From Oleispirillum sp965228165 (GTDB lineage Bacteria > Pseudomonadota > Alphaproteobacteria > Rhodospirillales > Rhodospirillaceae): DNA of 64,000 nt. Under the pieces are notes generated by a model, which worked only from the letters and a program-made list of their open reading frames with translations, had not been told where the DNA came from and did not search any database. The translations under genes and the position numbers were made by a program. Below are positions 18,104 to 26,801 of this stretch, one piece after another. The stretch is taken from positions 310,001-374,000 of the forward strand of contig CBDDHB010000002.1 of assembly GCA_965228165.1 (NCBI GenBank). The letters run 5' to 3'. Numbering within the stretch: the stretch's first letter is position 1; each line of letters opens with the position of its first letter.

Positions 18104-19492
18104 ATGTCGATGGATGTCCTGATAGTCGATGATGAGGCCGATATCCGGATGCTGGTTTCCGGCATCCTGGAGGACGAGGGCTATGCCCCGCGCGAGGCCT
18201 TCGACGCCGATTCCGCCCTCGCCGCGATGAAGGAACGCCGTCCCCATCTGGTGATTCTCGACGTCTGGCTGGAAGGCAGCCGCATGGACGGCCTGGGGAT
18301 ATTAAGGGAAATCCGCAAGCGCGATCCCGACCTGCCGGTGGTGATGGTTTCCGGGCACGGCACCATCGAGACCGCCGTCGCGGCGCTGAAGGAGGGGGCC
18401 TACGATTTCATCGAGAAGCCCTTCAAGATGCAGCGCCTGCTTCTGGTGGTGGAACGCGCCCTGGAGGCCAATTCCCTGCGCCTGGAAAATCGCAGTCTGC
18501 GCATCCTTGCCGGGTCCGGCACCGACCTGGTGGGGAATTCCGCGGCGATCCAGCAGATTCGGCAGGTGATCGACCGGGTCGGTCCGACCGGTTCGCGGAT
18601 TCTGGTCACCGGCCCCGCCGGCGCGGGGAAAGAGGTGGTGGCCCGCAATATCCACCTGCGCTCGAAGCGGGCCGACGGTCCCTTCGTCGTCGTCAATTGC
18701 GCGGCGATGCATCCCGACCGCATGGAACGGGAACTCTTCGGCATGGAGCCGGGGATCGCCTCGCCCGACGCTCCCGGACATCCCGGCGTGTTCGAACGCG
18801 CCCACGGCGGCACCCTGCTGCTCGACGAGGTCGCCGACATGCCCCTCGAAACCCAGGGCAAGATCGTCCGGGTGTTGCAAGGCCAGACCTTCGAACGCCT
18901 GGGCGGGCACGGTCGGGTCAAGGTCGACGTGCGGGTGATCTCGACCACCAACAAGGACCTTCCCCGCGCCATCGTCGATGGACACTTCCGCGAGGACCTG
19001 TATTACCGCCTGGCGGTGGTGCCCTTGTCGGTGCCGCCCCTGCGCGAACGGCGGGAAGACATCGCCGATCTGGCGGCGGTCTTCCTGCGCAACGCCGCCG
19101 CCGGGGCGGCGCCGCGCGCCCTGGGCGAGGATGCATTGGCGGCGCTGCGCGCCTACGACTGGCCGGGCAACGTGCGGCAACTGCGCAACGCCATGGACTG
19201 GGCGACGATCATGGCCTCCGCCGATCACAAGGCGCCGATTTCCGCCGACATGCTGCCGCCGGAAATCGGTGCCACCGCTCCGGTCACCTTGCACAGCCAG
19301 TATTCGACCGAGATCATGTGCCTGCCGCTGCGCGAGGCGCGGGAATTGTTCGAACGCGATTATCTCAGCAGCCAGTTGGCCCGCTTCGGCGGAAACATCT
19401 CGAAAACCGCGGGGTTCGTCGGCATGGAGCGATCCGCCCTGCACCGCAAGCTGAAGTCCCTCGGCATCTTCGCCGACGACCTCTTGCGCTGA
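18104..19492 (+). CDS. ntrX: Response regulator NtrX (AAA+ type without GAFTGA)
   Basis: Partner of NtrY. The receiver has the phosphoacceptor Asp about residue 53 (LVILDVWLEGSRMDG). The AAA+ domain has Walker A GPAGAGKE (about 170-177) and Walker B GGTLLLDEVADM. The loop that in NtrC reads GAFTGA is replaced by GMEPGIASPDAPGH, so contact with sigma-54 is not expected; other alphaproteobacterial NtrX proteins share this loss. The C-terminus has a Fis-type helix-turn-helix (GNISKTAGFVGMERSALHRKL). It lies 33 bases after ntrY and 23 before trkA. Confidence 0.96.
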   Translation: MSMDVLIVDDEADIRMLVSGILEDEGYAPREAFDADSALAAMKERRPHLVILDVWLEGSRMDGLGILREIRKRDPDLPVVMVSGHGTIETAVAALKEGAYDFIEKPFKMQRLLLVVERALEANSLRLENRSLRILAGSGTDLVGNSAAIQQIRQVIDRVGPTGSRILVTGPAGAGKEVVARNIHLRSKRADGPFVVVNCAAMHPDRMERELFGMEPGIASPDAPGHPGVFERAHGGTLLLDEVADMPLETQGKIVRVLQGQTFERLGGHGRVKVDVRVISTTNKDLPRAIVDGHFREDLYYRLAVVPLSVPPLRERREDIADLAAVFLRNAAAGAAPRALGEDALAALRAYDWPGNVRQLRNAMDWATIMASADHKAPISADMLPPEIGATAPVTLHSQYSTEIMCLPLREARELFERDYLSSQLARFGGNISKTAGFVGMERSALHRKLKSLGIFADDLLR

Positions 19493-19515
19493 AGCAACAC
19501 GAAGGATAATCGGTC

Positions 19516-20892
19516 ATGCGCGTTCTGATCTGCGGTGCCGGACAGGTGGGCTTCAACATCGCGCGTTACCTGGCCGACGAGGACGCCGACATCACCGTTG
19601 TCGATCAACGGCCGGACCTGATCCGCAAGATTCAGGACCAGTTGGACGTCCAGGCGGTGGTCGGCCACGCGGCGCATCCCCAAACCCTGGAACAGGCGGG
19701 GGCGAACACCGCCGACATGATGATCGCGGTGACCCCCACCGACGAAGTCAACATGGTCGCCTGCCAGGTGGCGCATTCCCTGTTCAAGGTGCCGACCAAG
19801 ATCGCCCGGGTGCGTTCGCAAAGCTACCTCGCGCCGATCTGGGCGGACCTGTACTCGCGCGAGAACATGCCGATCGACGTGATCATCTCGCCGGAGTACG
19901 AGGTCGCGCAGTCGGTGACCCGGCTTCTGGAGGTGCCGGGGGCCCTCGACGTGATCCCCCTGTGCGACGACAAGGTCCGGCTGATCGGCGCCCGCGCCTC
20001 GCGGAACTGCCCGATCCTCAATACTCCGCTGCGCCAGCTGTCCCAGTTGTTCCCGGAACTGTCGATCGTCATTCTGGGGATCATCCGCGACGAACGCGCC
20101 TGGGTGCCGACCGGCGACGACATCATGCAGCCCGGCGACGACGTCTATTTCATCACCGAGACGTCGAAGACCCAGCGGGCGCTGGCGGTGTTCGGGCACG
20201 AGGAACAGTTGTCCAGCCGGGTGGTGATCTTCGGCGGCGGCAACATCGGGCTGGCGTTGGCGCAGAACCTGGAGCGCCACGCCCTGAACTTCAACTGCAA
20301 GCTGATCGAACGGGACGAGGACCGGGCCGAGTTCGCCGCCAAGACCCTGTCCGGTTCGGTGGTGATCCATGGCGACGCCCTCGATTCCGATATCCTGGAA
20401 GAGGCGGGGATCAAGACCGCCGACACCGTGGTGGCGATCACCGATTCCGACGAAACCAATATCCTGTCCTCGCTGCTGGCGAAACGCCACGGGGTGCGCC
20501 GCGCCATCACCCTCGCCAACAAGCCGGACTACAGCCGCCTGATCAGCCATCTGGGCATCGATACCGCGATCAATCCCCGCGACATCACGGTCTCGACGAT
20601 CCTGCAACACGTGCGGCGGGGGCGCATCCACTCGGTGCATGCCCTGCACGAAGGCTTCGGCGAACTGATCGAGGCCGACGCGTTGGAAACCTCGGAACTC
20701 GTCGGCAAGTCGATCAAAAGCGCCAGCCTGCCGCACGGGGTGCTGCTGGGGGCGATCGTCCGCGACGGCAAGGTGATCATCCCGCGCGGCAATACCACGG
20801 TGCAGGTGGGCGACCGCGTCGTCCTGTTCGCCAACGCGGATTCGATCCGCAAGGTGGAAAAGCTGTTCGCGGTTCGTTTGACTTACATCTAG
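19516..20892 (+). CDS. trkA: Trk system potassium uptake protein TrkA
   Basis: Cytoplasmic gating subunit of the Trk/Ktr K+ transporter. The 458 residues form two tandem RCK units, each with an NAD(H)-binding Rossmann start: MRVLICGAGQVGFNIARYL at the N-terminus and VVIFGGGNIGLALAQNL about residue 235; each is followed by a TrkA-C domain. Its place after ntrX is a conserved alphaproteobacterial arrangement. The trkH/trkG membrane partner is not in the window. Confidence 0.95.
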   Translation: MRVLICGAGQVGFNIARYLADEDADITVVDQRPDLIRKIQDQLDVQAVVGHAAHPQTLEQAGANTADMMIAVTPTDEVNMVACQVAHSLFKVPTKIARVRSQSYLAPIWADLYSRENMPIDVIISPEYEVAQSVTRLLEVPGALDVIPLCDDKVRLIGARASRNCPILNTPLRQLSQLFPELSIVILGIIRDERAWVPTGDDIMQPGDDVYFITETSKTQRALAVFGHEEQLSSRVVIFGGGNIGLALAQNLERHALNFNCKLIERDEDRAEFAAKTLSGSVVIHGDALDSDILEEAGIKTADTVVAITDSDETNILSSLLAKRHGVRRAITLANKPDYSRLISHLGIDTAINPRDITVSTILQHVRRGRIHSVHALHEGFGELIEADALETSELVGKSIKSASLPHGVLLGAIVRDGKVIIPRGNTTVQVGDRVVLFANADSIRKVEKLFAVRLTYI

Positions 20893-20905
20893 GAGGTTGG
20901 GTTTC

Positions 20906-21805
20906 ATGTCGCGCGTTGCCTACGTCAATGGCCGGTACGTTCCCCACGGCGAGGCCTCGGTCCATATCGAGGATCGGGGCTATCAGTTCGCCGACGGCGT
21001 TTACGAAGTGATCTCCATCGACGGCGGCCGCTTCATCGACGAGGAAGCGCACCTCGACCGGCTGGATCGTTCGCTGAACGAGCTGGCCATCGCCTGGCCG
21101 ATGTCGCGCCGCGCCCTGAAGCTGGCGATGCGCCAGGTGGTGAAGCGCAATCTGGTCAAGAACGGCCTGATCTATCTTCAGATCACCCGGGGCGTCGCGC
21201 CGCGCGAACACGGGTTTCCGAAAAGGCCGATGATGCCGTCGCTGGTGATGACCGCGAAGACCCTGAAACCCGCGCCGAAGGATCAGCCCGGCGACACCGG
21301 CGTGACGGTGGTCAGCATGCCCGACATCCGCTGGAGCCGCCCGGACATCAAGTCGGTGGCGCTACTTCCTAACGTTCTGTGTAAGGAAAAGGCGCACGCC
21401 GCCGGGGCGTTCGAGGCCTGGCTGGTGGACCGCGACGGCTTCGTCACCGAAGGCTCCTCGACCAACGCCTGGATCGTCACCAAGGACAACCGGGTGGTCA
21501 CCCGCGACTTCGACCGCTGCATCCTTAACGGCGTCACCCGGCAGGCGTTTCTCAAGCTGATGGCGGACAACGGCCTGACCGTGGAACGGCGCAAGTTCAC
21601 CATAGCCGAGGCGCTGGAGGCGAAGGAGGCGTTCGTCACCTCCAGCACCGCCCGCGTCAAGGCGGTGGTGTCGATCGATGGTCGGCCGGTCGGCAACGGC
21701 CATCCCGGCGAGACGGTGGCGCGGCTGCGCGGCCTGTACTGGGACGCGGTGAAGGACGGCGGCGCCCTGCCCAAGACTCCCACCGACATCCGGGAAAAGC
21801 ATTGA
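20906..21805 (+). CDS. dat: D-amino acid aminotransferase (class IV PLP enzyme)
   Basis: A 299-residue fold-type IV PLP enzyme that interconverts D-amino acids and keto acids; it probably supplies D-amino acids for peptidoglycan. Evidence: N-terminal AYVNGRYVPHGEASVHIEDRG, QFADGVYEV, the PLP-binding Lys in DIKSVALLPNVLCKEKA, and the phosphate-binding EGSSTNAWIV and FVTSSTARVKAVV. A consensus AGGAGG lies 9 bases before ATG 20906. It sits between trkA and an HAD phosphatase. A branched-chain aminotransferase role is less likely but not excluded. Confidence 0.88.
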   Translation: MSRVAYVNGRYVPHGEASVHIEDRGYQFADGVYEVISIDGGRFIDEEAHLDRLDRSLNELAIAWPMSRRALKLAMRQVVKRNLVKNGLIYLQITRGVAPREHGFPKRPMMPSLVMTAKTLKPAPKDQPGDTGVTVVSMPDIRWSRPDIKSVALLPNVLCKEKAHAAGAFEAWLVDRDGFVTEGSSTNAWIVTKDNRVVTRDFDRCILNGVTRQAFLKLMADNGLTVERRKFTIAEALEAKEAFVTSSTARVKAVVSIDGRPVGNGHPGETVARLRGLYWDAVKDGGALPKTPTDIREKH

Positions 21806-21807
21806 CC

Positions 21808-22518
21808 ATGACGGTGTTGGACAGTCCGGACGGGCAGGGGGGCTCGATCGTCCTGCCACCGCCGCGCGCCATCGTCTTCGACTGGGACAACACCCTGGTC
21901 GATACCTGGCCGAACATCATCCACACGATGAACGCGACCCTGGCCGCGATGGGGCAGGCCGTCTGGTCGGCGGCGGAAACGCGCCGCCGCATCGCGCGTT
22001 CGCTGCGCGACAGCTTTCCCGAACTCTTCGGCGACCGCTGGCAGGAGGCGCGGGAAATTTTCTACGCCGAACTGGAGCGTTCCCACCTGGCCATGCTCAC
22101 CCCGTTGCCGGGCGCGGCGGAGGTTCTGAAGACATTTCATGACTCTGGAACGCCGATGGCGGTGGTCAGCAACAAGACCGGCGCCTATCTGCGAAAGGAA
22201 ATTGCGCACCTGGGTTGGGGGCCGCGATTCCGGTCGGTTTTCGGCGCGGGAGACCTTCCCCGCGACAAGCCCGCGCCGGATGCGGTTCTGGCTTTTTTGG
22301 GGCATGTGGGTCTTGCTCCGGGCGCGGATATCTGGTTTGTTGGGGACAGTCCGGTGGACGTCGAAGCCGCCCACGCCGCCGGTTGCGCGTCGATTTATGT
22401 GCAGGGGGAAGACCCCCACGGGCTTCCCTCCGGGTGTTCGCCGCTTGTGGTGATCGGCGATTGCCGCGCGTTGCCGATTTTGGCGGGACGGATCGACAGA
22501 CCGGAAACAGCACCTTAA
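21808..22518 (+). CDS. HAD-superfamily phosphatase (Gph-like)
   Basis: About 236 residues with all HAD motifs: nucleophile Asp in VFDWDNTLVDTW, motif II Ser in AVVSNKTG, Lys in DKPAPDAVL, and acidic motif GDSPVDVEAAHAAG. A helical cap lies between motifs I and II. It resembles phosphoglycolate phosphatases, but the substrate is not fixed by sequence. ATG 21808 directly follows the aminotransferase stop (TTGACCATG); TTG 21802 is an alternative. It lies in one run with dat and hfq. Confidence 0.85.
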   Translation: MTVLDSPDGQGGSIVLPPPRAIVFDWDNTLVDTWPNIIHTMNATLAAMGQAVWSAAETRRRIARSLRDSFPELFGDRWQEAREIFYAELERSHLAMLTPLPGAAEVLKTFHDSGTPMAVVSNKTGAYLRKEIAHLGWGPRFRSVFGAGDLPRDKPAPDAVLAFLGHVGLAPGADIWFVGDSPVDVEAAHAAGCASIYVQGEDPHGLPSGCSPLVVIGDCRALPILAGRIDRPETAP

Positions 22519-22576
22519 GTCCAATGGCGGGGGGCTCAACGCCTCCCGGATAAGAACAACAAGGGGACCAAAAACA

Positions 22577-22828
22577 ATGCCTTCCGAACGAAGCCAGAAC
22601 GTCCAGGACGTTTTCCTCAACCATATCCGCAAGAACAAAGCCCCGGTGACGGTGTTCCTGGTCAACGGCGTGAAACTTCAGGGGATCGTCACCTGGTTCG
22701 GCAATTTTTCCATGCTGCTGCGCCGTGACGGACACACCCAGCTGGTCTACAAGCACGCGATCTCGACGGTGATGCCTTCCCAGCCGATTCAGCTGTTCGA
22801 ACCCGGGAAGGAAGAAGAGGACGTCTGA
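22577..22828 (+). CDS. hfq: RNA chaperone Hfq
   Basis: An 83-residue Sm-like hexameric RNA chaperone for small RNA-mRNA pairing. Sm1 is VTVFLVNGVKLQGIVTWFGNF and Sm2 is VYKHAISTVMPS; the N-terminus (SERSQNVQDVFLNHIRKNK) supplies the proximal-face residues. The C-terminal tail is very short (EEEDV), as in alphaproteobacteria. AAGGGG precedes ATG 22577. It is followed by hflX, the classic hfq-hflX pair. Confidence 0.98.
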   Translation: MPSERSQNVQDVFLNHIRKNKAPVTVFLVNGVKLQGIVTWFGNFSMLLRRDGHTQLVYKHAISTVMPSQPIQLFEPGKEEEDV

Positions 22829-22862
22829 GGCTCGAGCCGCGGATTCCCTTTTCCGGTCAACC

Positions 22863-24187
22863 ATGACGCAAAATTCAACGGCCGAGACCCCGGCACGGAC
22901 TATCGTCGTTACGCCGCACGTCAAGTCGATGCGCGGTCGGGGGCGGGAGGCGGCGGTTCTGCGTTCGCCCGCCGCCCGTCTGGACGAGGCGGTGGGCCTG
23001 ACCCGCGCCATCGCGGTGAACGTGGTGGGGCGGAGGTGGTCCCGGTGTCGCGGGCGCGCCCGGCGACCCTGGGCGCGATCGACGCGCTCAAAGCGACGAT
23101 CGCGGAGACCGAGGCGACCCTGGTGGTGTTCGACACCCACCTGACGCCGATCCAGCAGCGCAACCTGGAAAAGGCCCTGAGCAGCAAGGTGATCGACCGC
23201 ACCGCGCTGATCCTGGAAATTTTCGGCGAACGGGCGCGCACCCGCGAGGGGACGTTGCAGGTGGAGCTGGCGCATCTGTCCTATCAGCGCAGTCGTCTGG
23301 TGCGCAGTTGGACCCACCTGGAACGGCAACGCGGCGGCCTGGGGTTCGTCGGCGGCCCCGGCGAGACCCAGATCGAACTCGATCGCCGCCTGATCGGCGA
23401 GCGGATCGCCCGATTGAAGACCGAACTGGAAGAGGTCAAGCGCACCCGGCACCTGCATCGTGCGGCGCGGAAACGCGTTCCTTTTCCTGTGGTTGCGCTG
23501 GTCGGTTACACCAACGCCGGAAAATCCACCCTGTTCAACCGCCTGACCCGCGCCGACGTCTTCGCCGAGGATATGCTGTTCGCCACCCTGGACCCGACGA
23601 TGCGCCGGGTGCGCTTGCCCTTGGGGGCGGAGATCATCCTGTCCGACACCGTGGGATTCGTCTCCGACCTGCCGACCGAACTGATCGCCGCCTTCCGCGC
23701 CACCTTGGAAGAGGTTCTGGAGGCGGATCTGATCGTTCACGTGCGCGACGTTTCCCACCCCGACGCGGAAGCGCAGCAGGCCGACGTGATCAAGGTTCTG
23801 GCCGACCTCGGCCTCGGCGAGGAACTGAGCCATTCCGGCATCGAGGTCGCCAACAAGATCGACCGCCTGGACGCCGAGGCCCTGGACTACTGGCGGGAAC
23901 GGGCGGCGCGTTCGGAGCGTCTGGTCGCGGTTTCGGCGGCGCGGGGCGACGGCATCGACGATCTGCTGCGGCGCATCGACGCGACCTTGAGCGCGCGGCA
24001 CCGCGAAGTCATGGTGGAACTCGGTCACGGCGACGGGCGCCTGCTGTCCTGGCTGTACGAACGCGGCACCGTGGCGGCGCGCAAGGACACGGAAGAGGGG
24101 GTCCGTCTGACGGTTCGGCTGTCGCCGGACGACGTGGCGCGCCTGCACACGATGCTGGAGGAGCAGGGCGGCGGGCATGCGGACTGA
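22863..24187 (+). CDS. hflX: GTPase HflX, interrupted by a frameshift
   Basis: Ribosome-associated GTPase that splits stalled or heat-damaged ribosomes. The N-terminus is in one frame (RSPAARLDEAVGLTRAIAVNVV) and the rest in another (EVVPVSRARPATL ... QQRNLEKAL, RARTREGTLQVELAHL, GGPGETQIELDRRLI, P-loop GYTNAGKSTLFN, SDTVGFVSDLP, KIDRL-type switch). The break is at about 23027-23033, where a GGGG run is one G short: adding one G restores VNVVGAEVVPV. RPATL is also followed directly by GAIDAL, without the usual FGSG-like residues. As written the full protein cannot be made; a base-call error is likely. Confidence 0.9.
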
Positions 24188-24969
24188 CCTGGACTTCGAC
24201 GCGGTTGGGGAAATCCTCCGCGAGGCGGCGCAAACCCTGATCTGTCCGCGCTTCCGCTGCTTGGATCAGGCCGCCATTTCCACCAAAAGCCATGACAACG
24301 ATCTGGTCACCGTGGTTGATCTGGAGACCGAGGAGTTCCTCTGCCGCCGGTTGACCGCGCTGCTGCCGGGCTCGGGCGCGATGGGGGAGGAAGCGGTCTT
24401 CCGCGATGCCGCCCGCAAGGAGATTCTCGACGGCCCGGACCCGGTGTGGATCGTCGATCCGGTGGACGGCGCGGCGAACTATGCGCGCGGCATTCCCGAA
24501 TTCGCGATCATCGTCGCCCTGGCGCAACGGGGGCGGACCTTGGCGGGGTGGATTCACGATCCCCTGTCCGGTCGTCTGTACGTCGCCGAGCGCGGTTCCG
24601 GCGTCTGGCGCGATGGTTGCCGGGTCCGGATCGGAAACCGTGACGGCAGGGGGCTGGAGGCGATGGCCGGATGCCTGTCCCGTCGCCTGGCGGAGCGGCA
24701 CGGTGACCGTTTCGCCGCGCTGCGGCGCAGCGGCAGCGCCGCCCACGACTTATATGGCGTTGGCGGACGGACGGTTGGATTTCCGCCTGTTCCGCCTGCT
24801 CAATCCATGGGATCACGCGGCGGGGGTGCTGATGGTGGAAGAGGCGGGGGGCTACGCCCGCCTGCTTTCGGACGCGCCCTATGCGCCGCGCTTTCTTGCC
24901 GCCGACGGACTGCTGATCGCCCCGGACTGCGAAACCTGGGACGAACTGCGCCGGATTCTGGAAATCTGA
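24177..24969 (+). CDS. Inositol monophosphatase family protein, interrupted by a frameshift
   Basis: Mg2+-dependent phosphatase family (IMPase/CysQ-like). The first frame shows VTVVDLETEEFL, MGEEAV and the metal motif IVDPVDGAANYARG, ending in SGSAAHD. The second frame continues with YMALADGRLDFRLFRLLNPWDHAAGVLMVEEAGGY, including the last metal Asp (WDHAAG). The switch is at about 24749-24753, where GACTTATATGG carries one T too many; removing it gives HDYMALADG. ATG 24177 overlaps the hflX end by 11 bases. About 264 residues if repaired. The substrate is unknown, and the role may differ from true inositol phosphate hydrolysis. Confidence 0.87.
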
Positions 24970-24980
24970 TTTTCTTCCGC

Positions 24981-25607
24981 TTAGCGTTGGAAAACGATCT
25001 GCGGATAGAAGACCTTGGTGCCGTCGATGATCCAGTCATAGACGGTCCAGCCGGTGGCCGGGTCCTCGTAGACCGCCGTGGCGTTGTGCGGCCCGGTGAG
25101 GCGCATGTCCGACATCACCCGCAGCGATCCCCGCACCATCAGTCCGGCCTCGACCAGGGGGGTCATCTTGTCCGGGTTGGGGATCTGCACGACGATCCCG
25201 ACGCGGCCGTTGGCGCGGCTGTCGATATCGATCAAGCGGGCGTTGCGGCGGATGAAGGTAATCAGGCCCGGATTCGCCGCCAGATTGCCGGTGCGTTTGT
25301 AGCGGACCGCGAATTGCCCGGCCCCCAGGGATCGGACGTCGGTGAACTGGGTGTCGCGCTTCAGGTCGCGGCGGATCGATTCGATTTTTTCCTGGATTTC
25401 CGGACCCTTGACCTTGCCGCTGCGGATATCCATGAAAAGCGGCGCCCAGGTGAGCACGCCGTCGTAGGTCATCGAGAAATCGCCGTTGCGGGCCAGACGG
25501 ATTTCGGCGCGGAATTGGTCGGGCACATAGCACGACGACAGAATCGGCAGCAACGCCAGCAAGAGGAAGCCGACGGGAAGGCGGAACCAGCGGCGGCAGC
25601 GTCTCAT
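24981..25607 (-). CDS. Putative lipoprotein of unknown function
   Basis: A 208-residue protein with a basic N-terminus, a hydrophobic helix and a lipobox (LLPILSSC), so the mature form starts with Cys near residue 26 and is probably lipid-anchored in the envelope. The mature part (FRAEIRLARNGDFSMTYDGVLTWAPLF ... GSLRVMSDMRLTGPHNATAVY ... IIDGTKVFYPQIVF) is beta-rich with no motif I can assign. ATG 25607 overlaps the mazG stop (ATGA), so it is probably co-translated with mazG. Confidence 0.72.
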   Translation of the reverse strand: MRRCRRWFRLPVGFLLLALLPILSSCYVPDQFRAEIRLARNGDFSMTYDGVLTWAPLFMDIRSGKVKGPEIQEKIESIRRDLKRDTQFTDVRSLGAGQFAVRYKRTGNLAANPGLITFIRRNARLIDIDSRANGRVGIVVQIPNPDKMTPLVEAGLMVRGSLRVMSDMRLTGPHNATAVYEDPATGWTVYDWIIDGTKVFYPQIVFQR

Positions 25608-26416
25608 GGCACGACCTCGGCGATTTCCAGGCTCTTCGCCTTTTGCCACAGTTCCTCCATCTCGTCCAGGGAAGTTTCTTTTATCGCCTTTCCTTGTTTT
25701 TCAATCGATTGCTCGATGAAGCGGAAGCGGCGTTCGAATTTCTCGTTGGTTCGGCGCAGGGCGCTTTCCGGATCGATATCGGTCTTGCGCGCCAGATTGG
25801 CGACCGCGAACAGGACGTCGCCGATTTCGTCTTCCAGGCGTTCGCGCGGCGTTCCGGCGCTAAATTCCGCCTCGACCTCGTCGATTTCCTCGCGGATCTT
25901 GGCGAAGACGTCGGCGGGATCGTCCCAGTCGAAGCCGACGCGCGCGGCGCGTTTTTGCAGCTTGGCGGCGCGCAGCAGCGCGGGCAGGGCCTTGGCCACG
26001 CCGTCCAGGGCGGACGGGGCTCCGTCGCGCTCGGTCTCCTTGACGTTCTCCCAGTTGATCAACTGCTTGCGCGAATCCCGAACCACCAGTTCACCGAAGA
26101 CATGGGGGTGGCGACGCACCAGCTTGTCGCAGATCGCGCCGACCACGTCGGACAGGTCGAACAGACCGGATTCCTCGGCGATGCGGGCGTGGAAGACCAC
26201 CTGGAGCAGCAGATCGCCCAGTTCGTCCTTCAGGGCGGCGTGATCGTTCTCGGCGATCGCGTCCAGCACCTCATAGGCTTCCTCGATGGTGTGGGGGGCG
26301 ACGCTGGAGAAGGTCTGTTCGACGTCCCAAGGGCAGCCGCGCGCGGGATCGCGCAGCAGCGCCATGATATCGGCCAGATGGGCCAGGGAGGCGGACGGCG
26401 ACGGGCAACGGGACAT
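25604..26416 (-). CDS. mazG: Nucleoside triphosphate pyrophosphohydrolase MazG
   Basis: House-cleaning hydrolase of NTPs to NMP and pyrophosphate. The 270-residue protein has two MazG repeats: LLRDPARGCPWDVEQT, HTIEEAYEVLDAI and DELGDLLLQVVFHARIAEE in the first; EEIDEVEAEF and DEIGDVLFAVANLAR in the second, with the metal-binding ExxE ... ExxD pattern. ATG 26416 (MSRCPSPSA) is chosen because the conserved LADIMALLRDP starts soon after; the frame is open further upstream without homology. The lipoprotein gene follows with a four-base overlap. Confidence 0.94.
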   Translation of the reverse strand: MSRCPSPSASLAHLADIMALLRDPARGCPWDVEQTFSSVAPHTIEEAYEVLDAIAENDHAALKDELGDLLLQVVFHARIAEESGLFDLSDVVGAICDKLVRRHPHVFGELVVRDSRKQLINWENVKETERDGAPSALDGVAKALPALLRAAKLQKRAARVGFDWDDPADVFAKIREEIDEVEAEFSAGTPRERLEDEIGDVLFAVANLARKTDIDPESALRRTNEKFERRFRFIEQSIEKQGKAIKETSLDEMEELWQKAKSLEIAEVVP

Positions 26417-26801
26417 CTGCGGTTTCTTCCGGTGTGCGGCGCGTCCGGACGAACGCGCGGTGAATGATGATGGCGTCCAGCATAGCCAACCCGGCGGACG
26501 CGGACAAATCACGCGTGCGACTTTCTGCCTTATGGTTTCGGGGTGGATTGTGCCGAGAGGACGGCGGCGTGCGAGGGGGAGCCGTCGATGCGTCGATCCG
26601 CCGTTTCCCAGCCCTAAACCCGTTTGTCGCATAATTTATATTATGAATATCCAGAAGTGCCTCGAGCCGCGAATTCATGGGAAGACGTATCCATATGATC
26701 TCAAAGGCCTTTCCAACGAGACGTTTCGGTTTGGCTTGCGTTGCCGCGACGAATGCCCCAGTTTCGATTCCGCACGGAGATCATTACCGGAGTCCGGATT
26801 C
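26417..26801. other. Intergenic region between divergent mazG and nicotinamidase-like genes
   Basis: 385 bases with no supported gene. It should hold the mazG promoter and that of the following + strand gene. The only distinct structure is an unusually AT-rich patch at 26631-26652 containing a perfect small dyad, ATAAT-TTAT-ATTAT, against a very GC-rich background. It may be a promoter or operator, but I could not place a convincing -35/-10 pair. Confidence 0.5.
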
